Shown here piece after piece: positions 46,495 to 58,244 of a DNA stretch of 64,000 nucleotides (positions are counted from its first letter, which is position 1; each line of letters starts with the position of its first letter). The notes beneath the pieces were generated by a model, which was not told where the DNA came from, ran no database searches, and saw nothing but the letters and a program-made list of their open reading frames with translations. This stretch comes from Adiantum capillus-veneris (lineage: Eukaryota > Streptophyta > Polypodiopsida > Polypodiales > Pteridaceae). Location: positions 143,849,640 to 143,913,639 of the forward strand of contig CM043955.1 of NCBI GenBank assembly GCA_014529385.2. The letters run 5' to 3'. The position numbers and the translations under genes are program-made.

Positions 46495-48180
46495 TGGCAA
46501 AAATCCTCACCTATTATCAACGGGAACAACGTTTCAAAGGGCGACGAACACATTTCAAACGATATGATCTACCCAAGGAAGGGGGGAGTGTTTGCTGACA
46601 GTCATCATTCACTTACTCCCCTCTCCAGCTTCCTCCTTGACCTCTTAATCCCCCAACCCTAGGGAATGTATATATAAAGCCTTATACTCACAAAAAACAA
46701 AAAAATAAAGGCAAGAGCAATTAGCAAACGAGTATGCACAATAAAAATCAAAACATTGACTCGGACCTACACATTCGCATCCGATACACTGAAACAGAAA
46801 CCTATGCCATAAAACACTTTTGATCCTCATCACTCGAGTGATGGAGGGTAAGTAGAATTAGTACGATATGAGTGTTTCTGTTTTAGAGTTTAGTGATTAG
46901 CAAAGTTCTTTCTTCCTACTGATGTGTCTCTTAGAGGTTTCCTAGTGTGTATAGGAGCGTGTTGCTGTTGTTAGGATTTGGACCTTCATGGAATCTTTAT
47001 CTCGACCCACTCGTCAAATCAAGTGCAATTATCAACGCAAACAGGTGTTTCTTGTCCATTAGCATGGCCCCTTATCTTTTTTGCATCTATGTTTGTCTAC
47101 TTCAATTGTGATTGGTAGCATAATATTCAGCACATTTGCTAAGTATCAAACATTTAATTCAATGTAATTTTTGTCATAGCTTAAAAGTCAAGCAATCCGA
47201 CTAAGCTAGTTTGATCAAGCTAGACACGTTAAAGATCTTCTCTTAATACCATGGAAAATTCCTTCATAATAATTAATAGTTACTTAGATTCTTAATCCGA
47301 TTTAGACAGCATTGTGTAACATGTACTAGGGCTTTCTAGTGGGTTTAGTCCCTATTGACCTTTAGCTGAAGTATTGTAAAGGGAGTTTACTAGTGTGATG
47401 AGCTTGAGGAGGGTAACAATGTGATATGACCCCCCAAAGTTACAAAATTAAAATTTTAAAAACGAAAAATAAAAATAAAAATTAAAGTGCCACAATGTAA
47501 AATCTTAAGCTGAAAGAGAAATCTCGGCTTGATTGAGTACTTCTCACATGCATCGCCTATGGCACTAGAGCTCTAGAGGTTCCCAATGTGGACGTTTTTC
47601 CTTGAAAAGCAAAAAACCTAAGACATACAAAATAAGCACACACATGAAAATTCAATCACTGTGCAAAGACTTTGAGGGATCAAAGAAAAGATAATCAATC
47701 AGACGATGATTTCATGAAAAATTCCTTCTATTGTAGCTTAACTATAAGGTCTTCTCGATATAGCCTCTAGTTAGCCCTCGAACATAAAATACTTGGCTCT
47801 CGCGATTAAACAACTTAATTGACCAGAGAAAATTAAGAAGCTTACCCATGGTATTAATAGTCAATCTTTAGTGCCTTTCGATTGTTAAATTAATGATCCA
47901 AGACTTGTTTAATTTTTTACCTTTACATCTGTTTATGCATTTGATTATATTGTAATTAAATGTTTATTGCTAACAAATGATTTAAAATTCTGTTACCAAT
48001 CACATTGTCTGCCTATAATTGCATATGCTTTTTAATTTTATATAAAAATGCAATTACTGTGCTTATGTTGTTTGATTTTGCAGTTTGACTGAAGAAGGCT
48101 AAGTACATTCATCTCAAATGCTTTTTTTACACCTCAATGAACGAGCTTCAACTCAATAGCTTTCGAGACGGAATCTACAT
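46495..48180 (+). other. 3' non-coding part of the gag-protease element
   Basis: Contains a second G-rich purine tract (46573-46588) followed by a TGTTTGCTG start and a tatataaag word about 80 bp on, like the beginning of another LTR. The rest is A/T-rich, without genes. Confidence 0.5.
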
Positions 48181-48194
48181 CAAGAAGAGAGGCA

Positions 48195-48747
48195 TGTTAA
48201 CCCTCACGGCTCACGAACACCATATCACCTACAACAGACGTTGTATTATTTACTTGGTAGAGTCAAGTACCGGGCTTGTCAATCCAACAAGAAAAGGATA
48301 AGAGTGATCGCCGATGAGAGGCCTACTCTAACTGGAACATTCAAGGGATTATTTGGCTAAGCATGTACGCCTAAGTGTGAATGATGTGAGCTCATATAAA
48401 AATCAACTAAACCTAAAATTCACTCATCCTCTCATTTGTGCAATTGAAGAGTGCTCTTGCTCCATCTCCATCATCTTCTTCTTCATCTCCTTGTGTGTGT
48501 ATTCGTGAGAGAGAGAGAGAGAGAGCGCGATTGAGTTGCCACGACGCGACGACGACGAGACTGTTGAGCGCGACGCAGGGATATCTCCCTCTTCTTCGCG
48601 ACAAGAAATCCTCCACGACAGGAAGCATAGAGCAATGAGTGACACATCAACGCCATCTTTGAACTTACTAGTTTAGACTTGTTGTGTGCTTGGAGCCATT
48701 TGTGGCTCGCACACGATGTATCAGCGACAAGTTCCTGACACGGCACA
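48195..48747 (+). repeat. 3' LTR of the gag-protease element
   Basis: 553 bp, about 90 percent like the 5' LTR; followed by target duplication cacat at 48748-48752. A purine-rich tract (48183-48193) precedes it. Confidence 0.9.
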
Positions 48748-48879
48748 CACATAAAAACCAGTGATCTTGACTTTACACATCCAAAGAAATAATTTCCAAA
48801 GCGTAAATTAGAAATTGATTAGACGTGGCCATATGAATTGTACTGTGAACTAGATTATGGACACCTAATGTTAACTGTA

Positions 48880-49470
48880 TCATCACAACCACATGTGTAC
48901 TAAGACCCTATAGATCACTTCGCGAGATTTTAGATGGAAAACCTATATGCGTTGCTGAGCATGGTATTGAGGCCTTACAACTTTTTAACCTGCAAGTAAA
49001 ATGGTACCCATAACCGCCAAATGTGGAGATCCCAAACGCAAGAGTAAGGACTCCTATAGTTGGCACCCAAGAAAAGACAAAGCCATCCATCCCATCAATA
49101 GCCATTACCCAACATACTCTCAACGTTCATGGGGTTAGAAATCGACCTTATTGACCATTACTCAGCAGCGAAAACAAACAATCTTAAATATATTTTTGAA
49201 AAAAATATAGTCTCAACATTCATGGGCATAGAAACCAAACCTTATTGACCAACCAGCATTGTGAATCATCAAATCTAAACAATATTTTTGAAAAACCGCC
49301 AATCTACTGCTCCTCGGCTTGCACAATAACGCTTCCAAAAAATCCTGGTTCGACGCGGACTGGTTGCAGCACCGAACCAGGATATTCTAGAAGCATTATT
49401 GCACTGGCCTAGGAGCAATAGTTTGGCGGTGTCTTACCAATCGGACGACTCTTGCCTGCGATGGTTTTAC
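48880..49470. repeat. Repeat module, copy 2
   Basis: Diverged copy of the next module (words aagagtaaggactcc, gccat, cagcagcg, then the 27-base arm at 49355-49381). The left arm of the hairpin is reduced to nine bases. Confidence 0.65.
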
Positions 49471-49479
49471 TGTAGGAGA

Positions 49480-49970
49480 ATATGATGCATACATTACATT
49501 GAAAACTAATATGCGTTAATGTATAGCAGGCGTTGAAACTTTGTCAGCAACTGCTAGTAAAATGCACCCAGAACAGTCGAATGTAGAGAATCGTCCTCTT
49601 CACACACATACATGCATCAATTGCTAGAGTAAGGACTCCATCAGTAGCCATCTACAAGAGCAACAACACCTGCAAGAATAGCATAATCCATCCAACAAAC
49701 ATCTCAGCACAGAAAACGACCTATTTGATTATTCAGCAGCGCAAATAAACCAGCAAAATATCATTTTCTAAACAACCTGGTTCGGTGTTGCAACCAGTCC
49801 GCGTCGGTGCGGACTGGTTGCAGCACCGAACCAGGCTTTCTTGAAATTGCTATTGGGCTGGGTAAGGAGCGTTAAGATTGCTTTGTCTTACCCGCTTAGA
49901 ATGCAGACGAGCTTACACGAATTCAGTCTGCTCTTGGTTTTACCGCAGCGTGAACGAAGGAGAAGTCGAA
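49480..49970. repeat. Repeat module, copy 3, with complete hairpin
   Basis: About 450 bp in the same orientation as copies 1 and 2, ending in a gttttaccgcagc word. Confidence 0.65.
49776..49835. repeat. 27-bp inverted repeat with 6-base loop
   Basis: The arms 49776-49802 and 49809-49835 pair at 26 of 27 positions, starting cctggttcgg. A very stable hairpin in single-stranded form. Confidence 0.9.
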
Positions 49971-50515
49971 GCAGCAAACAAAGGAGAAGACGATCAGAGA
50001 TTAGGTTGAACTTTTGAGTATCTACTTGATTCAAACATGGGCGAACAAATGAGGCTGGACTAAAATCAGGGTCATGGTTCCCTTTAGTATAAGAAAATAG
50101 CCGAGTCTACTTATTATAAACACTATAAAATGCTTTAAAAACATCATAGAATAGTGACAAGTTTTAGTGTAATTTTCACATGCTAGGGAAATAGTATTTT
50201 CCTTCACTTGAACTTGACACTCAATTTGTGGCTAGTTTGTGGGAGAATGTGAAAACAGAAGGGATCCCGCCAGTGACACATTAAGACTTTGATAGCTACT
50301 CGATTTCCAAGGATGATCTTTAAATAAAAATCACCGTAGAATATATATCGTGCTCATGACAAAAGCAAACGTCGCCTACAATATTAATATCATTTTAAAA
50401 TACAAGAAAAAATGTTAAATACAATAACACTTATTATTGTGGCGAGTATCACATACTCTTTTATCTCGCTATATCTTTTCTTTTTTCTCACTATTTTCCT
50501 GTCTATTCTGAAGCA
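49971..50515. other. A/T-rich upstream region of the MULE transposase
   Basis: No gene; could hold the transposase promoter. No clear TATA box chosen. Confidence 0.4.
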
Positions 50516-53500
50516 ATGAGCAAACACATTACTATCTATGGAACCCAGAGAGGTCAAAAAGTTGTTCTTCTATCTGACAGTCAGTTTCAAGACATCAAAG
50601 TTGACACGCTTAAACAACATTTTGATATTCAAAATGATAATTTTGCTCTGTGTCCCCTTACATTGTCTAGAGATAATGGCCATCTTGAACGCAGAGAGAA
50701 CCCTGATGGTGACCTAATTTACACTCTTGCCCACAAAGTTTCGCAGTTCTACAAGATTCTCGTCACCTCTTGTTTATTGCCTAATGCAGATGGCTCAAAG
50801 GTCTCACCAATTGTGATGAAAGAAAAAACAGACGATTGTTGGCTACTATGTGCGAGTGTCATTGACTTCATTAAAACACTACCACTGCAAACTAACCTTG
50901 TTGTGGCCTTGAGTCAAGTTCAAAAAATTGTGCAGGTGTCTGAGATCCCAACTCAATATGATGGGTATATTGCTTTTGAGCTACCTCCACAAGGTGAAAA
51001 CTCGAGTATGAATGGTATGGAGCAACGTTTTGATGGCCATTCTTGGGTAGAATATGTGACTTGCAGCAGTGATTTGTTCAAAGGTGTTGTGCGATTTAGC
51101 AGATGTTGTGGCCATTTGCGATGTGTCAATGTTGATTGTAGTTATCATTTGAGGTCAAAGCTTTCAAACGAGAGTCAATGGAAGGGACGATTATCAAGAG
51201 CACCACAAAGGGGATTAATTGGAGCAGAATTTGGCAAGCTTGTGTGTGTCCATTGTCATCAGATGCCAGAATGTGTAAATGCTTGTGCTACAGTCATTTA
51301 TTATTGCATCCCTATTGAAAAGAAGTTTGTTTGTAGATGTGTAATTCATCTTGGTTATCGCAAGCATCCAGTGGCTGAGGAAATAGAGCTATCAATCAAG
51401 TTATTTCCCAAGATTTGCTTGCAAGGGCCGCTTTGGATCCTTTGACTACAACCAAACAATTGGAGAGAGTAACAACAGAAGAGATAGTAATGGATAGGCT
51501 CATGGGTCTAAGTTCCTCTAAGAATACTCCCTTGACCGAAGATGAATTTTCCAAGTTCCTTGACACAGTGACTCTACTCTCTAATAAGTGTCGTGTGCAA
51601 CAGAGTTTGGAAACAACCAAAAAAGCAAAGGGTATCACTTTAATGGGATTTGAGTCCATATTGAAATTAAAGAGCAATAGTCGATACCCATACCTGCACA
51701 ATGTTCTTTTCCCAGGCTAGTTGGGAGCTCAGAGACAACCTCATGTTTTCAAAATCTCTACAATTGGTCCTGGTAGGGGGTGGAGTTGGTGAATCGTATG
51801 CATCCTGGAGGTAACTTGCAAGATATGTGGGTGCACTTTGACCATGTACATAGAGTTGATGGATGGCCTACTATGTCAGTACATGTATATGATCCTTACA
51901 TTCGAGAACTTTTAACTTTTGCAATATGTGAGTTTATAGTTGAAAATAAGCATGCACAGATTGAGTTTTGGAGAATGCTTAACAAGGTGGTGATGGATCT
52001 TGGATTTGAGAAACCTGAGTTTAGAGGTTTCATGGCTGATGAGGCTAATGCAAATTTGATTGTTGTTCGTACGATTTACTTTGGTGGCGCAAATAAGAAA
52101 ATGCCTGAAAAAGAAAGATCATGCGTGTTCCATTGGGAGCAAAGTATGATTAGGCATATTTCAAAGTGTATCCATCCCTCTTACCAAGAAGAGCACAAAT
52201 TTAAATGCCCAAAGTGGATGCATGCCTCCACAGAAAATGCTGCAAATGTTTGTAAAGAGGAGCTTAGTCAATTTTGGCATGTTGGGCATGCCATTGAGTC
52301 AGAGATTCCATCATTAGAAACATGGTTGTCTTGGTGGGATGTAAGAGTGCCTCATTGGGGTGATAGATTTGTTTGTCAAGAAGCAGTAGGTGCTTTTGTG
52401 CCAAGAACCAATCTCGCGGAGGCAAAGCATGCTAGCATGCATGCAGCTATTGGATACAAGTCTAGTATTGGTTTGTATGAAGCAACCTGTGCAGATATGG
52501 CTCTTGCTGTGTTGCAAAGTGTTAGATACAATGCATACCTTAAAGTTAGTAACACATGCACTAGACCAATAGTGGCAGATTTGGCTGCAAGGTTTATGAG
52601 TCAGCAAGCTGCTACTGGGTTGGCTAAGAGGCTCATAGACCTAGCTCATTCTCTTTGAGGGAGATGTGCATGCCAAGTCCTGAGATGAACAGAGAATCAA
52701 TGAGGGAAAAGAGTGTTCGAAGATCTAGACCAATATTGGTGGACCCTGATGAAATACTAGAAGATGACAGTCATAGACCTAAGTATGTGACAATCACCAC
52801 AAAAAATGGGCTACCTAGAAGTAGACAGTAGCAGGATTCCACAACTCCCCTCATGTGGTTGGAACAAAAAGTGTCTCGGACTGTGTGGACAATTAGGCGT
52901 ATAGAGCCTGGGAGAAAAATGACATGCTTTGGTGTTCTTGCAGATCATACTACAAGATATGGGAGGTTCATTAATGAAATTTCCCCTTCCATGAAACACG
53001 GAGTTCCTGCACCAAGCTTCTGGGGCAGGCGGAAATATCCTACAAAAGGATCCAATGTGGGAGGCAATGTTGAGGGGTTTGTATGGTTCTACAACAGTAG
53101 TAACACTCATACAAGGAATGTGGATGGCATGATTGTCGGTCCTCCAGGACCTACACCTGGGACTTAGGTTGTGGCTGAGGGCACTAATCTATAGCCATAT
53201 GAAGTTAAAATGTTGTTGAACAATGGGTTTTTTCTTAAAGAAGCACATGCAAATGCTGAGTTCAACCGCAATGTTAGAACGTGTGGTAGCACACCGAGTT
53301 CATTTCGTCCAAAATTTAGAGATGGAAAACTTCTTAGATGGAGAATAAAACTTACAAGATAGGATTGCACAAGGAAGAACTATGGCTGCCAAATTAGTAA
53401 GGGAGGTAATTGTGGTCCCAAATGTATCACATGTGTTTCGTGTTAGTACAGCTGGGTCATTGGAGAAAGGTGTTAGGTATGCTGTCACACTTGTAGACTT

Positions 53501-53700
53501 CCCTTGATGCTCATGTGAGGATTTTTAGAGGCGTGATAGCAAACATGTTGCATATGTGCCTTACAAGCACATCTACTTTGTGTTTTTTAGAATCTTGGGT
53601 CTGGACTTATTGCCCATGAGTTTGTGCATCAGTCCGCACTTACAAAAGTAGAGCTATTTCAAGCTTTGGGAGGTTCTCGGATAGCATCATAGGTGATAGA
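50516..53700 (+). pseudogene. MULE-type transposase with GCM1/WRKY-like and SWIM-like zinc fingers
   Basis: Three frames read one protein. Residues 1-180 are unassigned. Then C-C-G-H-L-R-C-V-N-V-D-C-S-Y with a later I-H-L-G-Y-R-K-H-P matches the WRKY-GCM1 type zinc finger seen in MULE transposases. The DDE domain follows: V-H-F-D-H-V-H (first Asp, about 51836), F-M-A-D-E-A-N-A-N (second Asp, about 52034), C-V-F-H-W-E-Q-S-M, and R-T-N-L-A-E-A-K-H (Glu, about 52420). Last is a SWIM-like C-S-C-E-D-F ... Y-K-H-I-Y-F stretch near 53508-53580, in which the third Cys is Tyr. A DDE transposase cuts and pastes the element. A frame change at about 51420-51445, a stop at 51718-51720, a frame change near 51775 and stops after 52655 make it inactive. 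Terminal inverted repeats were not found. Confidence 0.8.
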
Positions 53701-54240
53701 GTTCATTTATTGACTTTTATGGGAAATGTACGAGCCAAATTTTTGGTGGACTATTTTGGAGAGGGTCGCCTAAAAATACACTAGTGTCGAGTATTATGTT
53801 TTATGAATGGTTCTATTGTGTCAATTTACTTTGGACTTGCTCGCAATGTGGCTTCGCTCAATTTTTTTTGCTCGATGATTAAAAATCCCCATATATTATA
53901 AGCTAAAGGCTTACCCAAATAGATGCCCCCTTAAGCTAAAGCTTACAAAGAATGTATGAATTCTAATCGAGGAGTCTAATATGGGTTACGTAGAGTAACT
54001 ACATATGGTTCATAAGATGAATCTAAGGAAAAGGGTAGGTCTTACCACCAAACTTTGGGTTTGGGGTAGTGTTTAAAACCCATTACAATACATCCTCATA
54101 GTAGATAATGTTGATCTCCCCTTCTCCTTCTCCTTCTTCTTCCATAGTGTGTACTTTACTTTGGAATCTCTGGGATTCTTTTTGTTCTTAGCATTATCTT
54201 TGAAGAAACTTGACTGGGTTGTTTTTGCCACAATGTAAGC
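53701..54240. other. No recognised feature
   Basis: A/T-rich; possible 3' end of the MULE. From 54180 on, short repeats of ccacaatgtaagc occur. Confidence 0.4.
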
Positions 54241-54740
54241 AACCTTCAGTGTTTACCACAATGTAAGAAACCTTCATTGTTTTTGCCACAATGTAAGCAA
54301 CCTTCAGTGTTTACAAAAAATGCATTATTTTGAGACCTTGTGTAAGTGCCAATTCCTTTTTTCTTCATAAGTGAATTGATTACTTCAAATGTAGGAAAGT
54401 GATATTTCTCCTTGAGCAAAACTACAATGTTATCAAATCCTACTTGTTTGAGGGCTTTGAGAAGGATGACTAGTTTATCGTCGTCTAGACTTGTTCCTTG
54501 GCATAAACAAGTTGGGTTGAGATACACTTAAGTTTGTTGACAAGGCTAGAAACATCATCTTGGCCTTGCATAGTAGGCCATAAAGTTGAAAATTGAGGCT
54601 CATTTTGGAAATCTTACCTCGAGCACCAAAAAGACACTCTAGTGTTTGCCAAGCATGAAGCGTGATGTAGCATCACCTATATGGGGGATGAAGTCATCTT
54701 CGAGTGTTGTGATGGTGGTTCTTAGTGCTTGTTCATCCTT
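54225..54740 (-). pseudogene. Copia gag fragment with duplicated zinc-knuckle word
   Basis: Minus-strand reading contains L-L-K-A-L-K-Q-V-G-F-D-N, F-E-V-I-N-S-L-M-K-K-K-G, S-Q-N-N-A-F-F-V-N and C-L-H-C-G-K, followed by near copies of H-C-G-K. The beginning of the gag and any pol are missing. Confidence 0.55.
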
Positions 54741-54756
54741 GGCTTGTTGTTGAGTA

Positions 54757-54978
54757 TTCAAAGTTCATGTCGAGGTTTCAACAAATCGCATGGCGGTTTT
54801 ATAATGCTCCAAAGATTTTTCTTTAGAGCATTCAAGGTTTGTGTTGATGCTTCAACAAATTGGATGGCGGTTTTACAATGCTCCAAATATTTTTCTTTAG
54901 AGCATTCAAGGTTCATGTGAGGCTTCAACAAATCGGATGGCAATTTTACAATGCTCCAAAGATTTTTCTTCATGAGCA
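54757..54978. repeat. Three 74-bp tandem repeats
   Basis: Units at 54757, 54831 and 54905, each with aggcttcaacaaat-like, ggatggcggtttta-like and tgctccaaagatttttctt-like words; about 90 percent alike. Confidence 0.9.
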
Positions 54979-55559
54979 TTCCCTTCACTTTTGGCTACAA
55001 GTGTGAAAGCCAATGTCATTGAAATTGTCAACGTTTTTGGTGGCCATCATTTTTGTAGGGCGATCTTACCAAAAGAGCTAGCAATGTTTGAATCCTTTTG
55101 CAATTTTGAAGTGTAAAAAAAATTTGAAGCCTTTTATCTCAAATAGTTCATATAAAACGGCTTGTACCAAAAGAGCTATGGTGTCTCCTTGCATGCAAAC
55201 AAGGTCGAGACTATCATGGGAAGAAAAGCTTTGTAATCTCTGAATTTTCAAAAAAAATAAAAATAAAAAATAAAATAAATCGACTACGAGTGCTTGACGG
55301 CCTTAGAACCTTAGACTGCTCTGCTACAATGTGGTGGAAAATCGGGTCAAAAAGGGTGGTGAGTCTCATGGTTGTGGAGCCAAAAAAAAGGTGTGGGAAG
55401 GGGTGACAGTAGAGGTGAATCAACTACTAGGTAGGCGGGGCCAAGCCATGTAGGTTCGAGTAGGTTCAGGAAGACGGGCAATGATTTGGACATGCACGAG
55501 TAGGTTCAGGCCAGACAGACATGGGTAGGATCGAATAGTCGGGTAGGTTGGTGGGCAGG
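54979..55559. other. Unassigned, A-rich and G-rich low complexity
   Basis: An (A/T)-rich aaaataaaaa block at about 55247-55280 and a G-rich stretch with gtaggttc words up to the next LTR. No gene. Confidence 0.45.
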
Positions 55560-55564
55560 TGGGG

Positions 55565-55793
55565 TGTTGGAATTAGGGTTCCAAGAAAACACACACAACT
55601 TGGAGAAGATGAAGGAAGCTCAAGGCACACAACAAAGAGTATATTACTTATTGTGCAATGGAAAGATAAGTTAGCCCTAGAGTGATGGGCGTACATACAA
55701 TGCATCGGGGGAAAAACCTCCTAGTGAGGGGAAAATGACCTCCGCGGTCCTAAGTGTATTCACACACATCACTACCACATGTATATGGTAACA
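55565..55793 (-). repeat. 3' LTR of the copia element
   Basis: TGTTACCAT start on the minus strand, CCAACA end. Confidence 0.9.
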
Positions 55794-55866
55794 AATCCCC
55801 CTCTAGAAGTGATGTAATGAACGAGAGATGGCACATATAGGGAAGTGCCATGCCCTGAGGACATGA

Positions 55867-57300
55867 TTAGTCCACAAAAAAGAGGAAGCCCAAAGCTTTG
55901 TGGATAGCTTCAAACTTCTCATAAGATACCTTTGTGAAAAAGTATGCAAGGTTGTCCAGTGTCGGCACATAAGCTAAGTTGATATCTCCTACTGAGAGCC
56001 CCTCCGTGACATAGTGGTAATGCACCTCAATGTGCTCTGTGTGAGCATGAAAAACTGGGTTCCTTGCAATTGCCAATGTGCTCTGACTGTCAGTGTAGAT
56101 AGTGTTGGTAGTGTCATGTCCAACACCCAAATCAGCCATAACGAGGCTGAGCCATACACACACAATTGTAGATGTGAAGACTGCCTTGTACTTAGTCTCA
56201 CAACTGGAAGTGGCCACAATAGGTTTCTTCTTGCTCAACCATGAGATACATGAACTGCCGAGCATGAAACAAAAACCACTTGTGGACACTCGAATGGCAA
56301 AACAACTAGCCCAATCCGAGTCCGAAAAAGCACGTAAATCTGGTGGCAATGATCCCCCCGTGGGATAAAACAAGCCAAGATGTAAAGTGCCACTCAAGTA
56401 GATAAAAATCCTTTTGACAACCTCAATGCCTAGACCTTGGGCTATGCATAAATCTGCTAACCTGTGAGACTGCAAACTGAGTATCCGGGCTTGTGTTGCA
56501 TACATAAATGAGGTAACCAACAACAATTTGGTAAAGAGTGACATCGATAGGATCACCAGCATCATGAAGAGTCAATTTTAAACCTATTTCCATGGGAGTG
56601 GCAATAGGCTTGCAATCCTCAGGTCCAAATTTATATAGCAATGTCTCTATGTAACTTTTTTGACACAAGGCAATACCACCATCACAAATCTTAAATTGTA
56701 TACCCAAGTAATGATGCAACAACCCCAAATATTTTATCTTGAAAGTAGCATTAAAATCAGCCTTAAATTCAACAACATGTCTCTCATTTGGTCCAATGAT
56801 CATCCACATAGAGAACCACAATGAGAAGTACATCACCCTCACGCTTTACATACAATGTGCTTTCTATTGGACTGTTACAAAAGCCTTGTTTGACCAAATG
56901 AGTGTCAGAGTTCTCGTACCAAGCACAAGGAGATTACTTCAATCCATACAAAGCTTTCTTACATTTGCACACTTTATTTTCCTTCCCTTTAATGACAAAA
57001 CCGCGAGTTTGTGTTACATAAACTTCCTCAAATATGTCACCGTTCAAAAAAGCAGTAACAATGTCTAGCTGATGTACATCCCAACTAAAATGAGCTGCCA
57101 ATGCACATAGAAAATGCACAGTAGTCATACGACAAGTGGAAGAAAAATTCTCTTCATAATCTATACCTTTTTGCTGTGCATAACCCTTTGCAACAAGTTG
57201 AGCCTTATAGCGATCAATCTCAACATCCGGCTTGCATTTCAACTTGTAAACCCACTTCCTACCAATGGCCTTTTTGCCAAGAGGCAAATCACATGAAGTC
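55867..57300 (-). pseudogene. Copia RT and RNase H
   Basis: Minus-strand frames from 57287 down: K-A-I-G-R-K-W-V-Y-K-L-K, A-Q-L-V-A-K-G-Y-A-Q, D-V-H-Q-L-D-I-V-T-A-F-L-N-G-D. A decayed Y-V-D-D region follows near 56850, then G-L-L-H-H-Y-L-G-I-Q-F, T-P-M-E, and S-A-F-S-D-S-D-W-A-S-like and S-W-L-S-K-K-K-P-I-V-A-T-S-S-C-E-T-K-Y RNase H parts. Frame changes near 56900 and 56450 and internal damage inactivate it. Confidence 0.8.
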
Positions 57301-58060
57301 CATGTGTCATAAGTGCATCATAATCAGATTGCATGGCAACTATCTAATTTTTTGAATTTTGTGCTTCATCAAAAGACAGAGGTTCTTCAACATCATGTAA
57401 GCTAGACACAACCAAAGGATAGAGTTTGCATGGGCCCACAAACATCACTATGCACAGGCTGCAACCTGCACATGGCCCTAGAACCATCCTTTGGAAACTT
57501 TGAACGTTGCATCCTATCCAAAATACAACCTCCACAAACATGTTTGACAAGTGCTCAAGAGGTGGCAGAGAAGTAACCATATCATATTTTTGAAACACAG
57601 CAAACTGGCAAACTTCAGATGCCCAAAACATGCATGCCAAAGTTTTGCATATGAAATAGCCTTAGAATCCACAACTGCATTTTCAAAATTTTACCCACAC
57701 GACATAAAATGCCAGACGTAACAATTTTATCACCAAAATTGAGATCATGTATTGTACATTTATCATCCACAAGTTTGACTACAAGTCCAAGTTTAGCAAG
57801 TACAAATACAAACAAAAGATTCTTCTTGATCCCAGGTACATACAATGCATCAACAAGTGTGAAAGAACTGCCATTTGCAGCAATAAGCACAATCTTTCCA
57901 ACTCCTTGAATCAGATAAGAGGCATTGTTGGCACAAGTGACTAAATTTCCACGAGGGACAAACTCAAGAGAGGTAGACAAATCACGATGTGAGCTAATGT
58001 TCTTTGTAGCACCACTACAAAGTACCACACATGTAATCTACAACAACTGACAAACATGTA
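57301..58060 (-). pseudogene. Copia protease and pre-integrase; catalytic core missing
   Basis: From 58028 down: A-T-K-N-I-S-S-H-R-D-L, where other copia proteases have a D-S/T-G-A-T-x-H motif, then V-D-A-L-Y-V-P-G-I-K-K-N-L-L. A pre-integrase block with L-P-P-L-E-H-L-S-like residues and a V-G-P-C-K-L word follows, then at once the linker before RT. The 300-400 residues of the integrase core are absent. Confidence 0.65.
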
Positions 58061-58244
58061 TCATGGACAAAAGGATCATAAGTGCATTTTGCACTAAAAG
58101 CCCATTCTGCATCAACATCAACATCACAGTCTCCTTTTACAGAAGACTCAACAATAGTTGCATTTGTAGTGGAACCAACATTACATTGCTTTTACCACCT
58201 TTTCTTTGAGCAACAATAAAGGCATGTTCAACTGCATGCTTGTA

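Larger units (their letters stand above)
39989..48747 (+). mobile_element. Ty3/gypsy element with gag and protease only
   Basis: LTRs at 39989-40599 and 48195-48747 start TGTTAACC and end CACA, and the flanks carry the 5-bp duplication cacat. The primer site (40604-40621) matches Asp tRNA over 18 bases, and a purine-rich tract precedes the 3' LTR. The 7.6-kb interior holds gag, three zinc knuckles, a retropepsin-like domain and an unassigned frame. I find no RT, RNase H or integrase motif on either strand, so movement must have depended on another element. Confidence 0.9.
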
